From assembly GCF_036370855.1 (NCBI RefSeq), contig NC_088099.1, forward strand, positions 140,127,517-140,191,516: 64,000 bases of DNA, given 5' to 3'. Shown here piece by piece: positions 49,794 to 61,205 of the stretch. Positions within the stretch are counted from its first letter, which is position 1. Each line of letters opens with the position of its first letter. A program made the position numbers and the translations under genes. The notes beneath the pieces were generated by a model. The model was not told where the DNA came from, did not search any database, and worked only from the letters and a program-made list of their open reading frames with translations. This DNA is from Dromaius novaehollandiae. Lineage: Eukaryota > Chordata > Aves > Casuariiformes > Dromaiidae.

Positions 49794-50162
49794 AGTAGAA
49801 ATTACGGTAAATGTTTTTTAAAACCTTTACATTATCATTTAAGAAGCTGCATGACAAGATCACTGAAAAGCTAACCCTTTGATCTCTGCCTCTTGTGAGG
49901 TTTTCTTTGTCTGATAATGGAGACAATGTAGCATGTACCATTGAGGCTGGATAATGTGTTGGTGTGCTTATATTCATTTTGCCTGCTATCTTAATGGCAT
50001 CCTATACGAGGTTTTTTTCCATGCAACTACAAAAAAACACAGATTATTGCACCCAAAATCTGTAGTCACCTCAGCAGTTCCCATATAGCTCTTCATATAT
50101 GAGGAGAGGTAATAAACAGCTCCTATGCCAGCTCAGATAGGAAGTATCCTATGTTACCGATC

Positions 50163-50230
50163 AGGTGGAATTCCACTTGGTCTGCTTGAGTGACTCTTTG
50201 AACAATGTAAATCATTAAGTAAAGTCTTTG
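50163..50230 (-). repeat. Unclassified dispersed repeat, copy C (partial)
   Basis: On the minus strand it reads TTACATTGTTCAAAGAGTCA, then CTCAAGCAGACCAAGTGGAA and TTCCACCTGATC. This corresponds to copy B's GCATTGTTCGTGGAGTCTCT, CAAGCATGGGGAGGGTGGAA and TTCCATCTGTTC. It lies about 370 bp from copy B in inverted orientation. It holds only the first half of the shared sequence. Confidence 0.55.
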
Positions 50231-52967
50231 CAGAGGTGCAGAAAGGCGATGGGGGAAGGGAGCTCTATATCTGGTGCTTGTTCAATGCAGTTCCACAGGA
50301 ACTCTGTTTATTTTCCATAAACCTTTGAGGAAGATCAAGTGGAGGTAACTTTTCAAGTTAAATTTGACTTGAAAAACATGAACAGAAAGTCATCATGAAT
50401 TCTTACACATTTCTGTGTTTAATCAGCACATCATAGGATTTTTTTCTCCCTACCTTTGCTCCTTACCATCACAATTTTCAGCACTTTTCTTGTATAAATC
50501 TGTTTTTTTTTCCATCTAGAGGAAAGTCTATGGAGTATTTGCAAAGCTTGTAGCAACTATTTGGATGTCTTCACTGCTGTAGGAATGGGCCCTAAAAGGA
50601 CCAGCAGAAAATCTTTATCTTTTTGCACAGAGGAAGGGAAACGCACATGAACTCAAACTCTCCAGAGATCCATGGTCTGCCAAGCTTTCTGCTGCCTTTG
50701 CTCTAGGCAAAGGGAATGGTGTGCAGCTTCCCCAAGCAGACCACCCCCATCAGAAACACTGCTCAGGGGGATGTCTGGGCAGCCTGAAAAGCAACGCACG
50801 GGTACAGATCCCAGCCTTTGGAGCTCACTCCCAACTTCACCAGCATTCAACAATTCATTACTTTAGCCTGGTGTTAGGTGACAGGTATAAAGTGCAGATT
50901 CAGATTAATTTTTTTCCTTTATATCTGGATTTGTCCTGACCCAGGGCATGGGTTTAGGCATGAGTTCCAGCCCATCTCTATATGAACACATTCTGTAGGA
51001 AATGGAAACCTCAAAGGTATAAATTCTGAACTGGGACGGTGTGCATACCATTGGCTTCATTGTGCTAACATTTCACTTAGGATCATGGATAGCCGCACAC
51101 TTTACAAATAGGATTTCAGCCATCATGAAGGAAAGCTCTGAAGTAAAATGTAGTTAAATGACACCAGCAAGTTCTTGCTGCGGTTGTCTCCTGCTAACTC
51201 TGAAAAATGCTCTGTCACTTTCCTCCTGCAAGGTAGAATCTACCCAAAGAGCAGAAGGAAACTCAGACCTCTTAGGGGAAGGCTGATAACCTTGGTTGAG
51301 AAGCGTCAGGGAAGAGTACTGAGAGAGGAAGTGAGAGAAAGAAGCAAGGACTCCAGCTGAATTTCAGGTGGAAGAATATGATGCTTTGGACAAGCTAGTG
51401 ATAATCAAGAGGAAAGGAGGAGATCTTTTTGAAGTAAAAGGGCTGGTTGGGATTTCAGCTGCAGGTAGCTTCACATTGTCCCTTCCAGCTGCCAGTTTAA
51501 GTTATTAGCCTTGAGAATGTGCCTGACATCTAAACCACCATAAAGAAATTAAGCAAAAGCAAACAGCTAAATACTGACACCACAGATGAGCTTTCCACTG
51601 CTCCTGCATCTTCTGTGCACTGCAAAGTGCCGGTGACCTGAGATCACCCACACAGCTTAGGAGCGTCCCAGGCTGGGGAAGCCCTCAAACCGCTCGGCCA
51701 TTGGTTGCCTCTGGCTCTCTCTGACTTGTCTCAAAGAGAGGCACTAAGAAAATCTCCTGCCCCTCCTCAACTCTGTGGTGAAATATAAGTCCAAATATTT
51801 TCTTTCAAGTACTGCCCAAGTCCCAGTCTTCTTTTTTCTCTTGTAGATTTACAGAAGTTCATTTGAACTCCAATGTCATTGCGGCGCAGTGGCCAGTGCA
51901 TGCTTTATGCTGTGGGGACATGCTACCTCTCAATCTAAAAGTGGAGGAATCCTTCCTGCAGAAATATCTATATCTCATGAAGCTGGAAAAGCATAGCTAA
52001 TATAAAGCAAATAAATCTATCTGCATGTGGAATTTGACTGGTATCAAACTGGCTCATTTATTGCCACAACTCTTTGCTGGGAGATTTTTGTTCTGCTGTA
52101 GAGCTGCTAAATTCCCCTTGAGTACTATTAGTGTTGCTGCTTTTTATGTCTCTCTCCATGACACTACTCAATGCAAGTTATAATTAACTCAGACGAAGTA
52201 GAAAAAGATGGACTCTTTCTGTATAAGGGGAGGTGGGTACAGAACAGGAAAAGATAATGCAAAAAAACACATGGACTTTCTATTAATCCCCAAATACTTG
52301 GGCCTTGGTTATTTTTAGACCTCACCTTTCAACTGAGAGGCAGACCAATGTCTGTTGTCAGCTACAAATTATGGCAATCTGGATTGATTTTCAGGGCTGA
52401 GGGGGGACTTGAATGATATGTAGACCTTTGTACTGGCCTTTTGTACACGGCTGGGTTTTAGCCCTGGAAAAACAACAGAATTCATCTCTGGCTGAGGTCC
52501 CAGTGCCAAGGGTGAAAATGTAGCTGTTCTCTAGTAACACTGGACAATCCTGAGAGTAATTTATTGCTTAACCATTTACAATTTAAATGCCAAATGCAGG
52601 AGCAATCATGCCTCCTGTAGATTCCCACATTTGTGCATGTACACACAAACTGGAAGGCTATTATGAAACTGAGGCATGCAAAGGCAGGCTGAGAGAGGGG
52701 AGCACAGCTTTTTGGAAGATGCATGCACTTAAATATGATCCCAGCTAGATTGCTTCTCTTTTTTCAAGTACTACATTGTGGAAGAAGAATCAGCTACCAA
52801 AACTAGCAAACTGATGGTCATGCCACAGATGCCTTGGGCACAGAAATTGTTTCCCTAGTAGCAAATAGTGAATGTTTGTAGCACCTTAGTGGTCACCTCA
52901 CAGAATTCTTGAAAGTCAACAAGAAAAAATAAAGTGTCCTGGGAAGTTTACTGACTTTGGCATCTCT
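50231..52967. other. Non-coding stretch, no gene recognised
   Basis: Unique-looking sequence; frames of 80 codons or fewer; no repeat family recognised. Confidence 0.5.
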
Positions 52968-53075
52968 CCTGCAGATACATACAGTCATAAGTAACTTAAT
53001 ACAGCTGAGTAAACCTACTAAATTCAGCAGGACCACTCATATGTGCACATTACTCACCTGGGTCTCAGTAATGTA
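52968..53075. repeat. Fold-back (MITE-like) repeat 3
   Basis: CTGCAGATACATACAGTCAT, AAGTAACTTAATACAGCTGA and GTAAACCTACTAAATTCAGC lead to a centre near 53030. The right side follows with ACTCATATGTGCACATTACT and CACCTGGGTCTCAGTAATG. The order resembles the palindromic sauropsid repeat of the type 'gcagacacttacacacataagtaactttactcacctgagtagtcccattgaattcaatggg...'. The arms are imperfect, so this is an old copy. It appears to be related to the half element at 13.92 kb. Confidence 0.55.
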
Positions 53076-55284
53076 AGCTCACAGTCTAAATAGTTCATAC
53101 TTTTGAACTACTCAAAAAGTGAATTTCTGAACCAAGAAGCCATTTGAATAACTAGCATGCTATTTTGATCTGCATTCTAATTTGAAAACTCATTATTATT
53201 TACATGATAAACATAAATGGTGCATTTGGAGTTGTTATGGTCCATCATGTAAATCCGCATTTAAGCATTATGAAAAAGAGGATTTGTGACTCAGTAGATC
53301 ATATTAGCTTTAAAGCAGCTATTCCTGTTGATCAAATCTATTTTCTTACTGCCCAATGTGCATCACATCCACGTGACAAAAAATCCTTATGACATATTTA
53401 CTGCTGTGTGAAATGATATGGTCATTTTTAATTTCTTTGTACTTTTCCTATAATACTCTTAGCTGCTTCAGAGCATTCTCAGAGTAGGACAGCAGTCTTA
53501 CTCTAGGTGGCCCTAGTTAGAGCTCAGTGAGACTACAGAGTGTGACAGGCTCCCACAGATTTAACAAAGGTTCCCACAAATATTTTCCCCCTCACTCAGG
53601 GATGCCTGCGACACTCTCTGGGCATGTCCTCCTCACAAAAAAAGGTTTCAGCTCCACATACTGCTTCCCTGGCCAGAAAGCATCAGCTCCTTACTCTTAT
53701 TTCCCCCTGTTTTGGGCCATTATCTCACTGATCCATCATACTTCGTTATCCCACTAACCTGGTAGCATTTACAGCTGACGTCCCCTCCCAGCAGCAGTTT
53801 TTCCAAGCGGATTCAGTAGGAACGAACGTGGCGGTCTCTGGTAAGCAGTGCTCGCTGTGGCCGCGGCAGCTCAGTGCTCCTGAGACCTGTAACGTTGCAG
53901 CAGTGGCTGGGATAACCTCCAGGTCTGCTCTGCCATGGGAACAAGTAGTCAGAGGCAGACTCATTTTTCCTTCCATTCCTCAGGTTGGCAGTCGCACGCA
54001 GACAGATGAAGGTATCTCCTGAATGCAGGAAAAGATCTCTACAGCTGGTGCTGTAGGGAGAAGCAATAGCTCTTCTGTCTTGTGCATGGCAGTACATGCT
54101 TTTCTTGCTTCATGCTGGGCCAAAAAGACAAATTCCAGCCCTCTTGCTACTCCTGTCAGTGCTGCATCAAAAGCATGCGTATTCAGAAAGGGCTGAAAAT
54201 GTTAACCAGAGAGATCAGCCTTAGCATTTTCTCACGAGCTGGAAATTAATTTCTTTGTTGTTTCCACCCCGAGTACAATCAAAAGCTATCCACAATTACT
54301 GAAAATTTACTTTTGCGGCATGAAGTTTTAGGACTGTTAATGAGCTAAGGTTTGTAGGATACTGTTAACTGACACAATTTTGTACATACTCTCTACATGT
54401 GCTTGGCGGGGAGACAGAGACGGAGGCAGATTTTTGTCCCCTCAGCCTCCTGCGGTAGAGGTACTCTGTATTCTTTCCACTCTCATGACATTTTTAAGGC
54501 TTGGTTTGCCAAGGAAGGGAAAGGAAACTTCAGCCCAGATCATCAATGATTTCTAGAAACCAATACATTTAAGAAAGCCAGCCTTTTGTTATTAAAACTG
54601 CCATTATCCTTACGAGGCTCCAAAGGTTGCTGCTATTAGCCAGAGCTTGTCTACGATCCCCCCAAATCCTGCTTCCCCACCTTGGGGAGGATGCCAAGCA
54701 GTGGCATGCCAACCCCAAGTGCAGCCGCATGTTACGGATCTTCTTGGGTGAAATCTAATGCAATTTGAAACCAGGAGGTGAGTCAGAGAGAATGGAAGGA
54801 ACGGGCAAACCGTAAGACAAATGAAACTGCAAAATAAGGATAACGTTCCACCTAGCAGATGTTCGATATTACTACAATCTTGTTACCTTTGTTTAAATGT
54901 TTGAATCAATGCTCTTAGTTTAATAAGCAAAGCAGATGCAAAATTTACAGCTAAGTGTTAGGAGTGAATGTCAAGGCACAGCGAGCTATCTGCACGTCTC
55001 CTGGGAGCGCCTTTTTTGGTCCAAGATGAGAAACCTGTTGTTAGAATTGTTCCCAGATTATATCCCACTGGCCCTGATTACCTTGATGTTGGGGAAATGT
55101 CTCCAGGGACATAAATTGCCTAGAATCATTTGCAACAGCTGCCAGGAACTGCAATTCTCTGCTATTGCAAAAGCAATCTCCCTTCCTGGGAATTTGATTT
55201 GCAAAAATAGAAGAATTAACAGAAATAGAAAGAAAAATTTAAAATACGATCACTTTCCAAAAACTCAGGACCCCATGCTGCTAC
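53076..55284. other. Non-coding stretch, no gene recognised
   Basis: A slightly CpG-richer part lies at 53760-53900. A 182-codon frame starts at 54936 on the plus strand and runs to 55484; I recognise no domain in it, and a fold-back-like repeat lies inside it, so it is not called as a gene. Confidence 0.45.
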
Positions 55285-55335
55285 CCTTTTTTACACTGGT
55301 ATCCCTCATGAAATCAAATGGGAATAATTACAGAG
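55285..55335. repeat. Possible fold-back repeat relic
   Basis: TTTTTACACTGGTATCCCTC, then ATGAAATCAAATGGGAATAA and TTAC resemble the arm and centre of the fold-back family at 44.15 kb ('tttacaccggtgtaactccattgaaatcaatggga'). Only one side is readable and the match is weak. Confidence 0.35.
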
Positions 55336-55679
55336 GCAACTGTCACAAGATGGTACACGCTTATGAAAAACAAATTTCTCCCTTGATTTTAGGCAGGCGC
55401 CAGTCAATATTTCTTGCAGAAGAAATCTCTCTTTTAAGTTTAGTATATTTTCTGGAACAATGGATATTGAAATGTGTCTGTTAATATAATCACTTGACAT
55501 CTACCGTTTTGTGTATGTCGTGTTCTAGCGAAACCTCCTCTGTATTGCTAATGAAATAATTTTTTTATGTTCTCAATAATCATTATTCTCTTTAATGAAA
55601 AGTTAGGGCAGATCCTTCAGTCCTTACATGTGGGAATAATTTCTACCCTCACATTACTTTCTTGAGTAACTTAAGCTGA

Positions 55680-56960
55680 CTTGAGCGAATTAAAGTTTTG
55701 TAGGGATGGGTTGTTCATAACTTAAGTGCTAATTGACATCTATTTCAGAACATGACATTCCAGAATAAACCTTACTTTAAGACATTAATGCAATTATGGT
55801 TTTTATAACAATTGGTATAATTATGTTTTTGGTAATAACTAATAACTCACTGTAGTGGAATGTAACATAACGTTTCCTGCCAGCTGCCTTCAAAGATTCT
55901 CTCTCAGAGACAGGGAGAAAATCTGTCCTGGCTCACATAAAGCATCTCCCACAAACAGTGTGGAATAAGGGAACGTGAGACTTCTGTCTTTTAATTTTGA
56001 GGCACGATTAATTCAGCAGACTAATCCTCGTGCTTGGAAATTTTAGAATTCTTTCCTAGTGTCACGAACAAAGCAAATTGTTTCATTTCAGTGCCTTTGC
56101 ATCGGAAAAAGGGTCAGGTCCAGATACAGTAGTCAGTCTAATAAGTGATTAATAGCTAAAGTGAGCCGCTAGTACTTTATTTCCTATCCCCTGCTCTGCC
56201 TCCTCTTTAACACTCAGGGAACTGTCAGAAATGGACCTAGCTATTACAGATGACAAGGGGTAAATGCCTTCGTGTTGTCCTCCAAAGGTTAAGGTTTACC
56301 AACCTCTGTTGGAAGCCACAATCTCCAATAACCATTAATCCACTAAACTCCAGCGCGAGTGAGCATATTTATGGCTGCAGTCACTAAAGGGTGAAATAAA
56401 GATTAGTTTTTAGTTAGGAACGCAAAGCTTTTTAGATCAATACAGACCCACTGCTGAAATCAATCTAAAGTTTGGAATTTTTAAGTAAAGATTTACTGGG
56501 CTTCCTTGTACAGTTAATTTTCCAAAGGGGGAATAGTCTCAGCAATGTTACATAGTAATCAAATTGAGTAAACACTAGTCAGTTCGTAAACTGACCTCAG
56601 TTATGCACGTAGCAAATGAGTGTACGGCAATAAAGACACCCATAATGTGGATAGTAAATTTGCCAATAAACAGGTAAAGCCAAAATGCACATATAGACTA
56701 ACATGATAAAATATTAGTAGCTACATTTGCCTATTTGAAAGCATAAATAATCAATAGACATTAATAATGAAGTTGTTCGTGCGTTTCTTTATTACTGTGC
56801 ATATTAAGTGTTTCAATTATTTCTACTTAGTTTGATAGATAAATGTATATGCACATTTTATGCCAGGCATTGGAAAGAATATAGGATTACTCTTCAAAAC
56901 AAAAGCTACTGTTTAGATGAAAGAACAAGTGGACTGGAAATACACAGCTTGTTATACCCC
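55680..56960. promoter_or_regulatory. AT-rich, TAAT-rich block, candidate conserved non-coding element
   Basis: Some 1.3 kb of complex, AT-rich DNA without open frames or recognised repeats. It is dense in TAATNA/ATTA words (for example near 55710-55850, 55995-56015 and 56760-56775), an ATCAAT word at 56750-56755, and a GCCTTTGCAT word near 56093 similar to half an octamer site. The density of homeodomain-type words and absence of simple repeats is the texture expected of a developmental enhancer in a gene desert. Whether it is conserved or active cannot be seen here. Confidence 0.3.
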
Positions 56961-59900
56961 TCTGCTGTTCATGTTTGATGCATGTATACAATTTATTATG
57001 CAATTTCTTGAGATTTGACAAAGTAATTGTCTGGCAAACCATAGCTTTAATGATGGTTTTTCTGCTTCATATGAAAGGTCTGAAGGTAGTGTAGGAAAAT
57101 GACTTAATAGATCAGTGTCTATAAATGCCGTTAATGTGTATTATATATGTGTGTGTGCAATGGTAACCCAAGTTATTTTCTGAGTTACCGCACAATATGT
57201 TGTGAAATTCCATGTGGTAAATTCATTTTTTGTCATCAGAGCCGCTGCATGAAATCTGGTATGTTGAGCTGTAACTTCCAGAATAACTTGGGTCACTGCT
57301 GTAGCTTTAGCCTTGGTGTCTGTCACTGGGAGCTCTTGACTGTGGACCAAGGGCTGTGAAGAAGCCTAGATGTTAACACAGCACCATGGTGGCTTGAAAA
57401 AAAGCCAGACTTTCCATTGTTAATCCCATTTTAAAGGGCTTGTCGCTTGGCAGTTAAAATCCATTCAGGTCTGAAACCAAAGTCAAGGTGCAATATATAA
57501 ATTTCCTTTTAATCATATTTGTTTTAAATCATTGCAGCTTTTCTTGAAATAAGGAAGACAGAAATCCTAAAGTTTTATTATTTTGAACAGTTTAGCAGTC
57601 TTTTGTAACTAGAGGAGGTCTAATTTTAAAAAATGAAATTTCTCAGCAGAGGGATGTTCTTCGTTTCACCTGTCTCCCTGTTTTATCATCGGTAAAAGAC
57701 TATTGGCCAGATTCATAGCATGTGTGAGCAAGCGCTGAGTCCACTAGGACCATCCCTTTACTTCAGCAATGAACCTTCATCTGCCGAGGAGCTGTACTTG
57801 AATGACGTTAAAATGGAATCCGTTCTCATTTCCTCCAATGTCATTTCTCAGCCTTAGGATATTTGGGATGTTTACTTATGCCTTGGTATAAATGAATATG
57901 AGGCACTGGGCAGACAGGAAGATGTTCTCTCGTGAGCGATCGGTACCAGAAAATCACCCAGACAACTTGAGCCAAAGAAAAAAAAATGAGATGATGTGTT
58001 CTGGTGACTGTGCTCTGACACCAAGTATCATTTTGTTCTGTTTCATATCCATTTTTTAAAATTAATGATACCTACGCTCATACTCGCTTTTTGCCTCCCG
58101 TGCACAGTTCATGAATGAATTTGATTATTGCGGACAGGGAAGATTTTAGTCTTCTCTGAACCCAGTGGTACAACAGGAATCGGCCCAGTATTGATTTCCT
58201 CACGTTCCCCATTTGGCACCATGGAAACATTTGAAAAGGTGAGAGGGGGACACTTCCAGCTGTGAGCAGGTGGGATGCCGCCATCTGCCAGCGCAGGCCT
58301 CAGATCTGCTTGTATTCGAAGACAATGTCACCCAGAGCCAAACAAAGGGGCATTTTTACTGTGTGAACCAGACGCTGGACTGACGCAGCTGGCTGATGGC
58401 ACGAATGGCCTTGCCAGCCATTCAGTGGTGACTTCTTTTCAGTTTCTACTGCCTGGGCCAGATTCAAATCAGGAACCTAGACACAACTGTCCACATTTCT
58501 GAGAAGTACGGAAACACTTTAACAAAGTGGAGAGATTTTTTTCCTCCTCCCATTAACATTTTCTCCCCATTCAGAGTATCTGTTATCAAACCTACATCTG
58601 ATGAAAAAGGATATTTTTGCAGGGCAATGCCAGCCTCAGGTTTGCTATTTTGCAGTTGGACCTAGGAGAGCAAGACAGAGATCCCTGCATATCTGGGTAG
58701 CTAGATGGGCTAAGTCTGAGATGCTACTGGAGTTCTCCAAAAGCACAGTGCCTAACTAGTGAGGGTCAACTCCAGTTAGCAGAATAACGCTTGACCTCCA
58801 CTGGCTACATAAAGTTAAAAATTAGCCGGTTTTAATCTCATGTAGCCCGGTCTCCACACTTTATTTTCCCCCCTTCTGCAAACTAGCTAACTTGAGTTAG
58901 CAGTTTCTCACTCTAAAAATGCATTTTTGGAATAAGGGAAAGAAACAGCACAGGAAACAATGTTGACTATTCCACAGTGGTGAATAGTTCTGCTTACTGA
59001 GAAAGTAATGATAGATGGTGTCAGTTAACAGAGCTCTCCTCTTTCCCCTCTGCAGCAGGACAAGGCTGCGCTATTTAAACATAGCCCTGCAAGAAGCGCC
59101 AGGCCAGAACCCTCTGTGGGTTATCTTAGAAAGACAGGGCAAAGTCAGGGTAGAGGGTAAATCTTAACTTGCACTTGCTTTGCTTTTTTATACTTGTTTT
59201 TAACTTACAGCCCCAGCATGATGTTAATGAATAAATATCTTGGTAGTCAAAGTTAAAGCTACATTTTACTTTAAATCATTATTTCCTCACCAGGGATCCA
59301 AGTCCTACAAGTCCTCTGTACCAGATCCAGGGGGAGGAGACAAACTTTGGGCAGTTCGAGGGGAGCCCTACGGGAAAGATTTCTGTCCTCACAATACGAG
59401 TTGCGATGTAGAACCAAAGTCTTTGCCAGTAGTTTGGCTGAAAGGGAATAAAAATGTGATGGTATGGAGCAAAGGTAAGGAAAAAAAGTGTTTTTGTACT
59501 CCTCTCTCCCTTAAAAATTGGTGGTGCTCCCTTGGGGCTTGTGAAAGCCACTTTAAACCTATGGATTATATATTACTTCATTATAAAAACATACTCCAAA
59601 GCTAGCCACTGCAATCCAGCTAGTTCCTGCTGCTCTGAAGCTTGTCCTTTCCCTGAAACGCTGCCTTCCCTTGGAGCTGCCTCGAGAAATACAGCAATTG
59701 GGAAGGAGCACTGTCCCACTTGGGGCCAGCTCCTTAGGAAGCCTGACGAGGACTTTGGGACCATCGTGGTGCCACTTGCCACCAATGACTCTTCCTCCTA
59801 GTTCTGCAGTGAGTCCTGTGTGCATTGGGCTGGGAAACAGAGACTTGTAATCAAAACTGCAGGGTGAACGCAGACATGTCTCCTATGTCAGGAAAGCATC

Positions 59901-60324
59901 CCTTTTCAGGAATGCTCTTAAGAATGCGCTTTAAGAAATGCTTAAATGCTTTCTGAACAGAAATGGACTTAAGCACAACAGAGTATCCCTTAATTGGGAC
60001 TACAGTGCAGACACAATCACTAAAGCTCATATTATGTGCCTGAATATCAAGTCCCAGAGCGTAAGCTCTTCAGAGTGATGGTTAGAGGGTTCCTAGTTGT
60101 AACATGGTTCTGTACAGAAGGATTTGCTTAATCCACCTTGCTTTTAGATTGCAATTTCCCCAAGCTTAGCTGCTTCTTTTAACAGTTCTGAGTTCTACCC
60201 CCCCAAAGTTATTTTAATAAATCTTTCAGAGGCAATACCTTATATTCTGATTTTTCAGAAGCTATTGGTTTTCTATAAACTTTATTCATGTCATCTTGAT
60301 GGCACAGCATTGCATTGAATGACT
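56961..60324. other. Non-coding stretch, no gene recognised
   Basis: Unique-looking sequence. Frames at 59240-59605 (plus, 121 codons) and 59532-59825 on both strands lack recognisable domains. No repeat family was called. Confidence 0.5.
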
Positions 60325-60364
60325 TTATTTTTTGTGTGGTTTACCCTATTTCCTTGTTGGGAAC
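60325..60364 (+). repeat. Direct repeat, left copy
   Basis: Matches 61060-61100 at 37 of 41 alignment columns: three transitions and one single-base gap. It contains GTGTGGTTTACCCTATTTCC against ATGTGGTTTATCCTATTCCC in the right copy. The flanks do not align. Confidence 0.75.
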
Positions 60365-60849
60365 TGGGAGAGGAGGAAGAACAGCTTGTCTTTCAGTGCT
60401 CTTAGGATCACTCATTTAGGGTCCAGTTTAGGAGCTCCCACTCCACTTCCATCGGAGCTTTGAACAAGCAGAGCAAAATCTGAACTCCTAACAATATTAT
60501 GACTCTTTTTTTATAGAAAAATTTCTGCTCTGTATACATTCAGCCATAGTAACAACACTTTGCTATATGCCCGTGTGCATAAATAAAAACAGTCAGTGTT
60601 CCTGGGGGAATCTCAAAACATTGATTAACCAGGACACAATAGAGGAAATCAGGACCTCGGTGACACCTCTGGGGCCAGCTGTGCCAGTCTCTAGAGCCAC
60701 ATGGTTGTGACAGCCACTGGCATGACAAGTGTAATAGCAAACATTCAAAAATATCCAGCTGGGTGTGGAGATGGGCAGATGTGCTCAGTAGGGCAGATGC
60801 ACCACAAGCTGGGAGAGCCTTGGACCACAATAATGAGAAGCCTTTTTAG

Positions 60850-60945
60850 CATTTGTTGACTGAAGCACAGAGATATTAAGGGATGCACCTGGGTCAAGGT
60901 TGTTACATCTATACTACTAGACCCAAGATAACTTCTGATTTCAGA
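60850..60945 (-). mobile_element. MIR-like SINE fragment
   Basis: The plus strand reads GACTGAAGCACAGAGATATT, then AAGGGATGCACCTGGGTCAA and GGTTGTTACATC. It resembles the reverse complement of the MIR core ('gaggcacagagaggttaagtgacttgcccaaggtcacacag'). The order and spacing fit, and divergence is high as expected for an ancient SINE. Confidence 0.5.
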
Positions 60946-61059
60946 TCTCCCTCCCTCCCAGCTCCTTACGGGGCCTGAAAACTCCTTGGTTTCCAGGGAA
61001 AAGCCCCTTCAAGGAAGCACAAGGCACCTGCAAGCTGTGGATGGTCCCCAGGCCAGACG

Positions 61060-61100
61060 TTATTTTTTATGTGGTTTATCCTATTCCCTTGTTTGGGAAC
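61060..61100 (+). repeat. Direct repeat, right copy
   Basis: Partner of the repeat at 60325-60364, about 735 bp downstream in the same orientation. The interval contains a MIR-like fragment. Confidence 0.75.
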
Positions 61101-61145
61101 AAGCAATTATAGACACAGACATGGTGTAACAGTGGTGAGAATTTA

Positions 61146-61205
61146 GACGTCTGGACTCCCAGGCCTTTGCTGTAATAGAGACCACCACCACCCCCTCCCT
61201 TCTTC
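61146..61205 (-). mobile_element. MIR-like tail relic
   Basis: GACGTCTGGACTCCCAGGCC, then TTTGCTGTAATAGAGACCAC and a CCACCCCCTCCC end resemble the recalled sauropsid stretch 'gagtcctgactcccaggcccctgctctaaccactagaccacactcccctcc' that commonly follows the MIR-like core above. It lies about 200 bp beyond that core, so the two may be parts of one interrupted element. Confidence 0.4.

Noticed and set aside
54936..55484. 182-codon open frame on the plus strand
   Set aside because: No recognisable domain; part of it coincides with a possible fold-back repeat relic, and the composition looks like translated non-coding DNA.
57640..57780. A stretch slightly like the MIR 3' part
   Set aside because: The similarity is limited to a few short words in low-complexity sequence.
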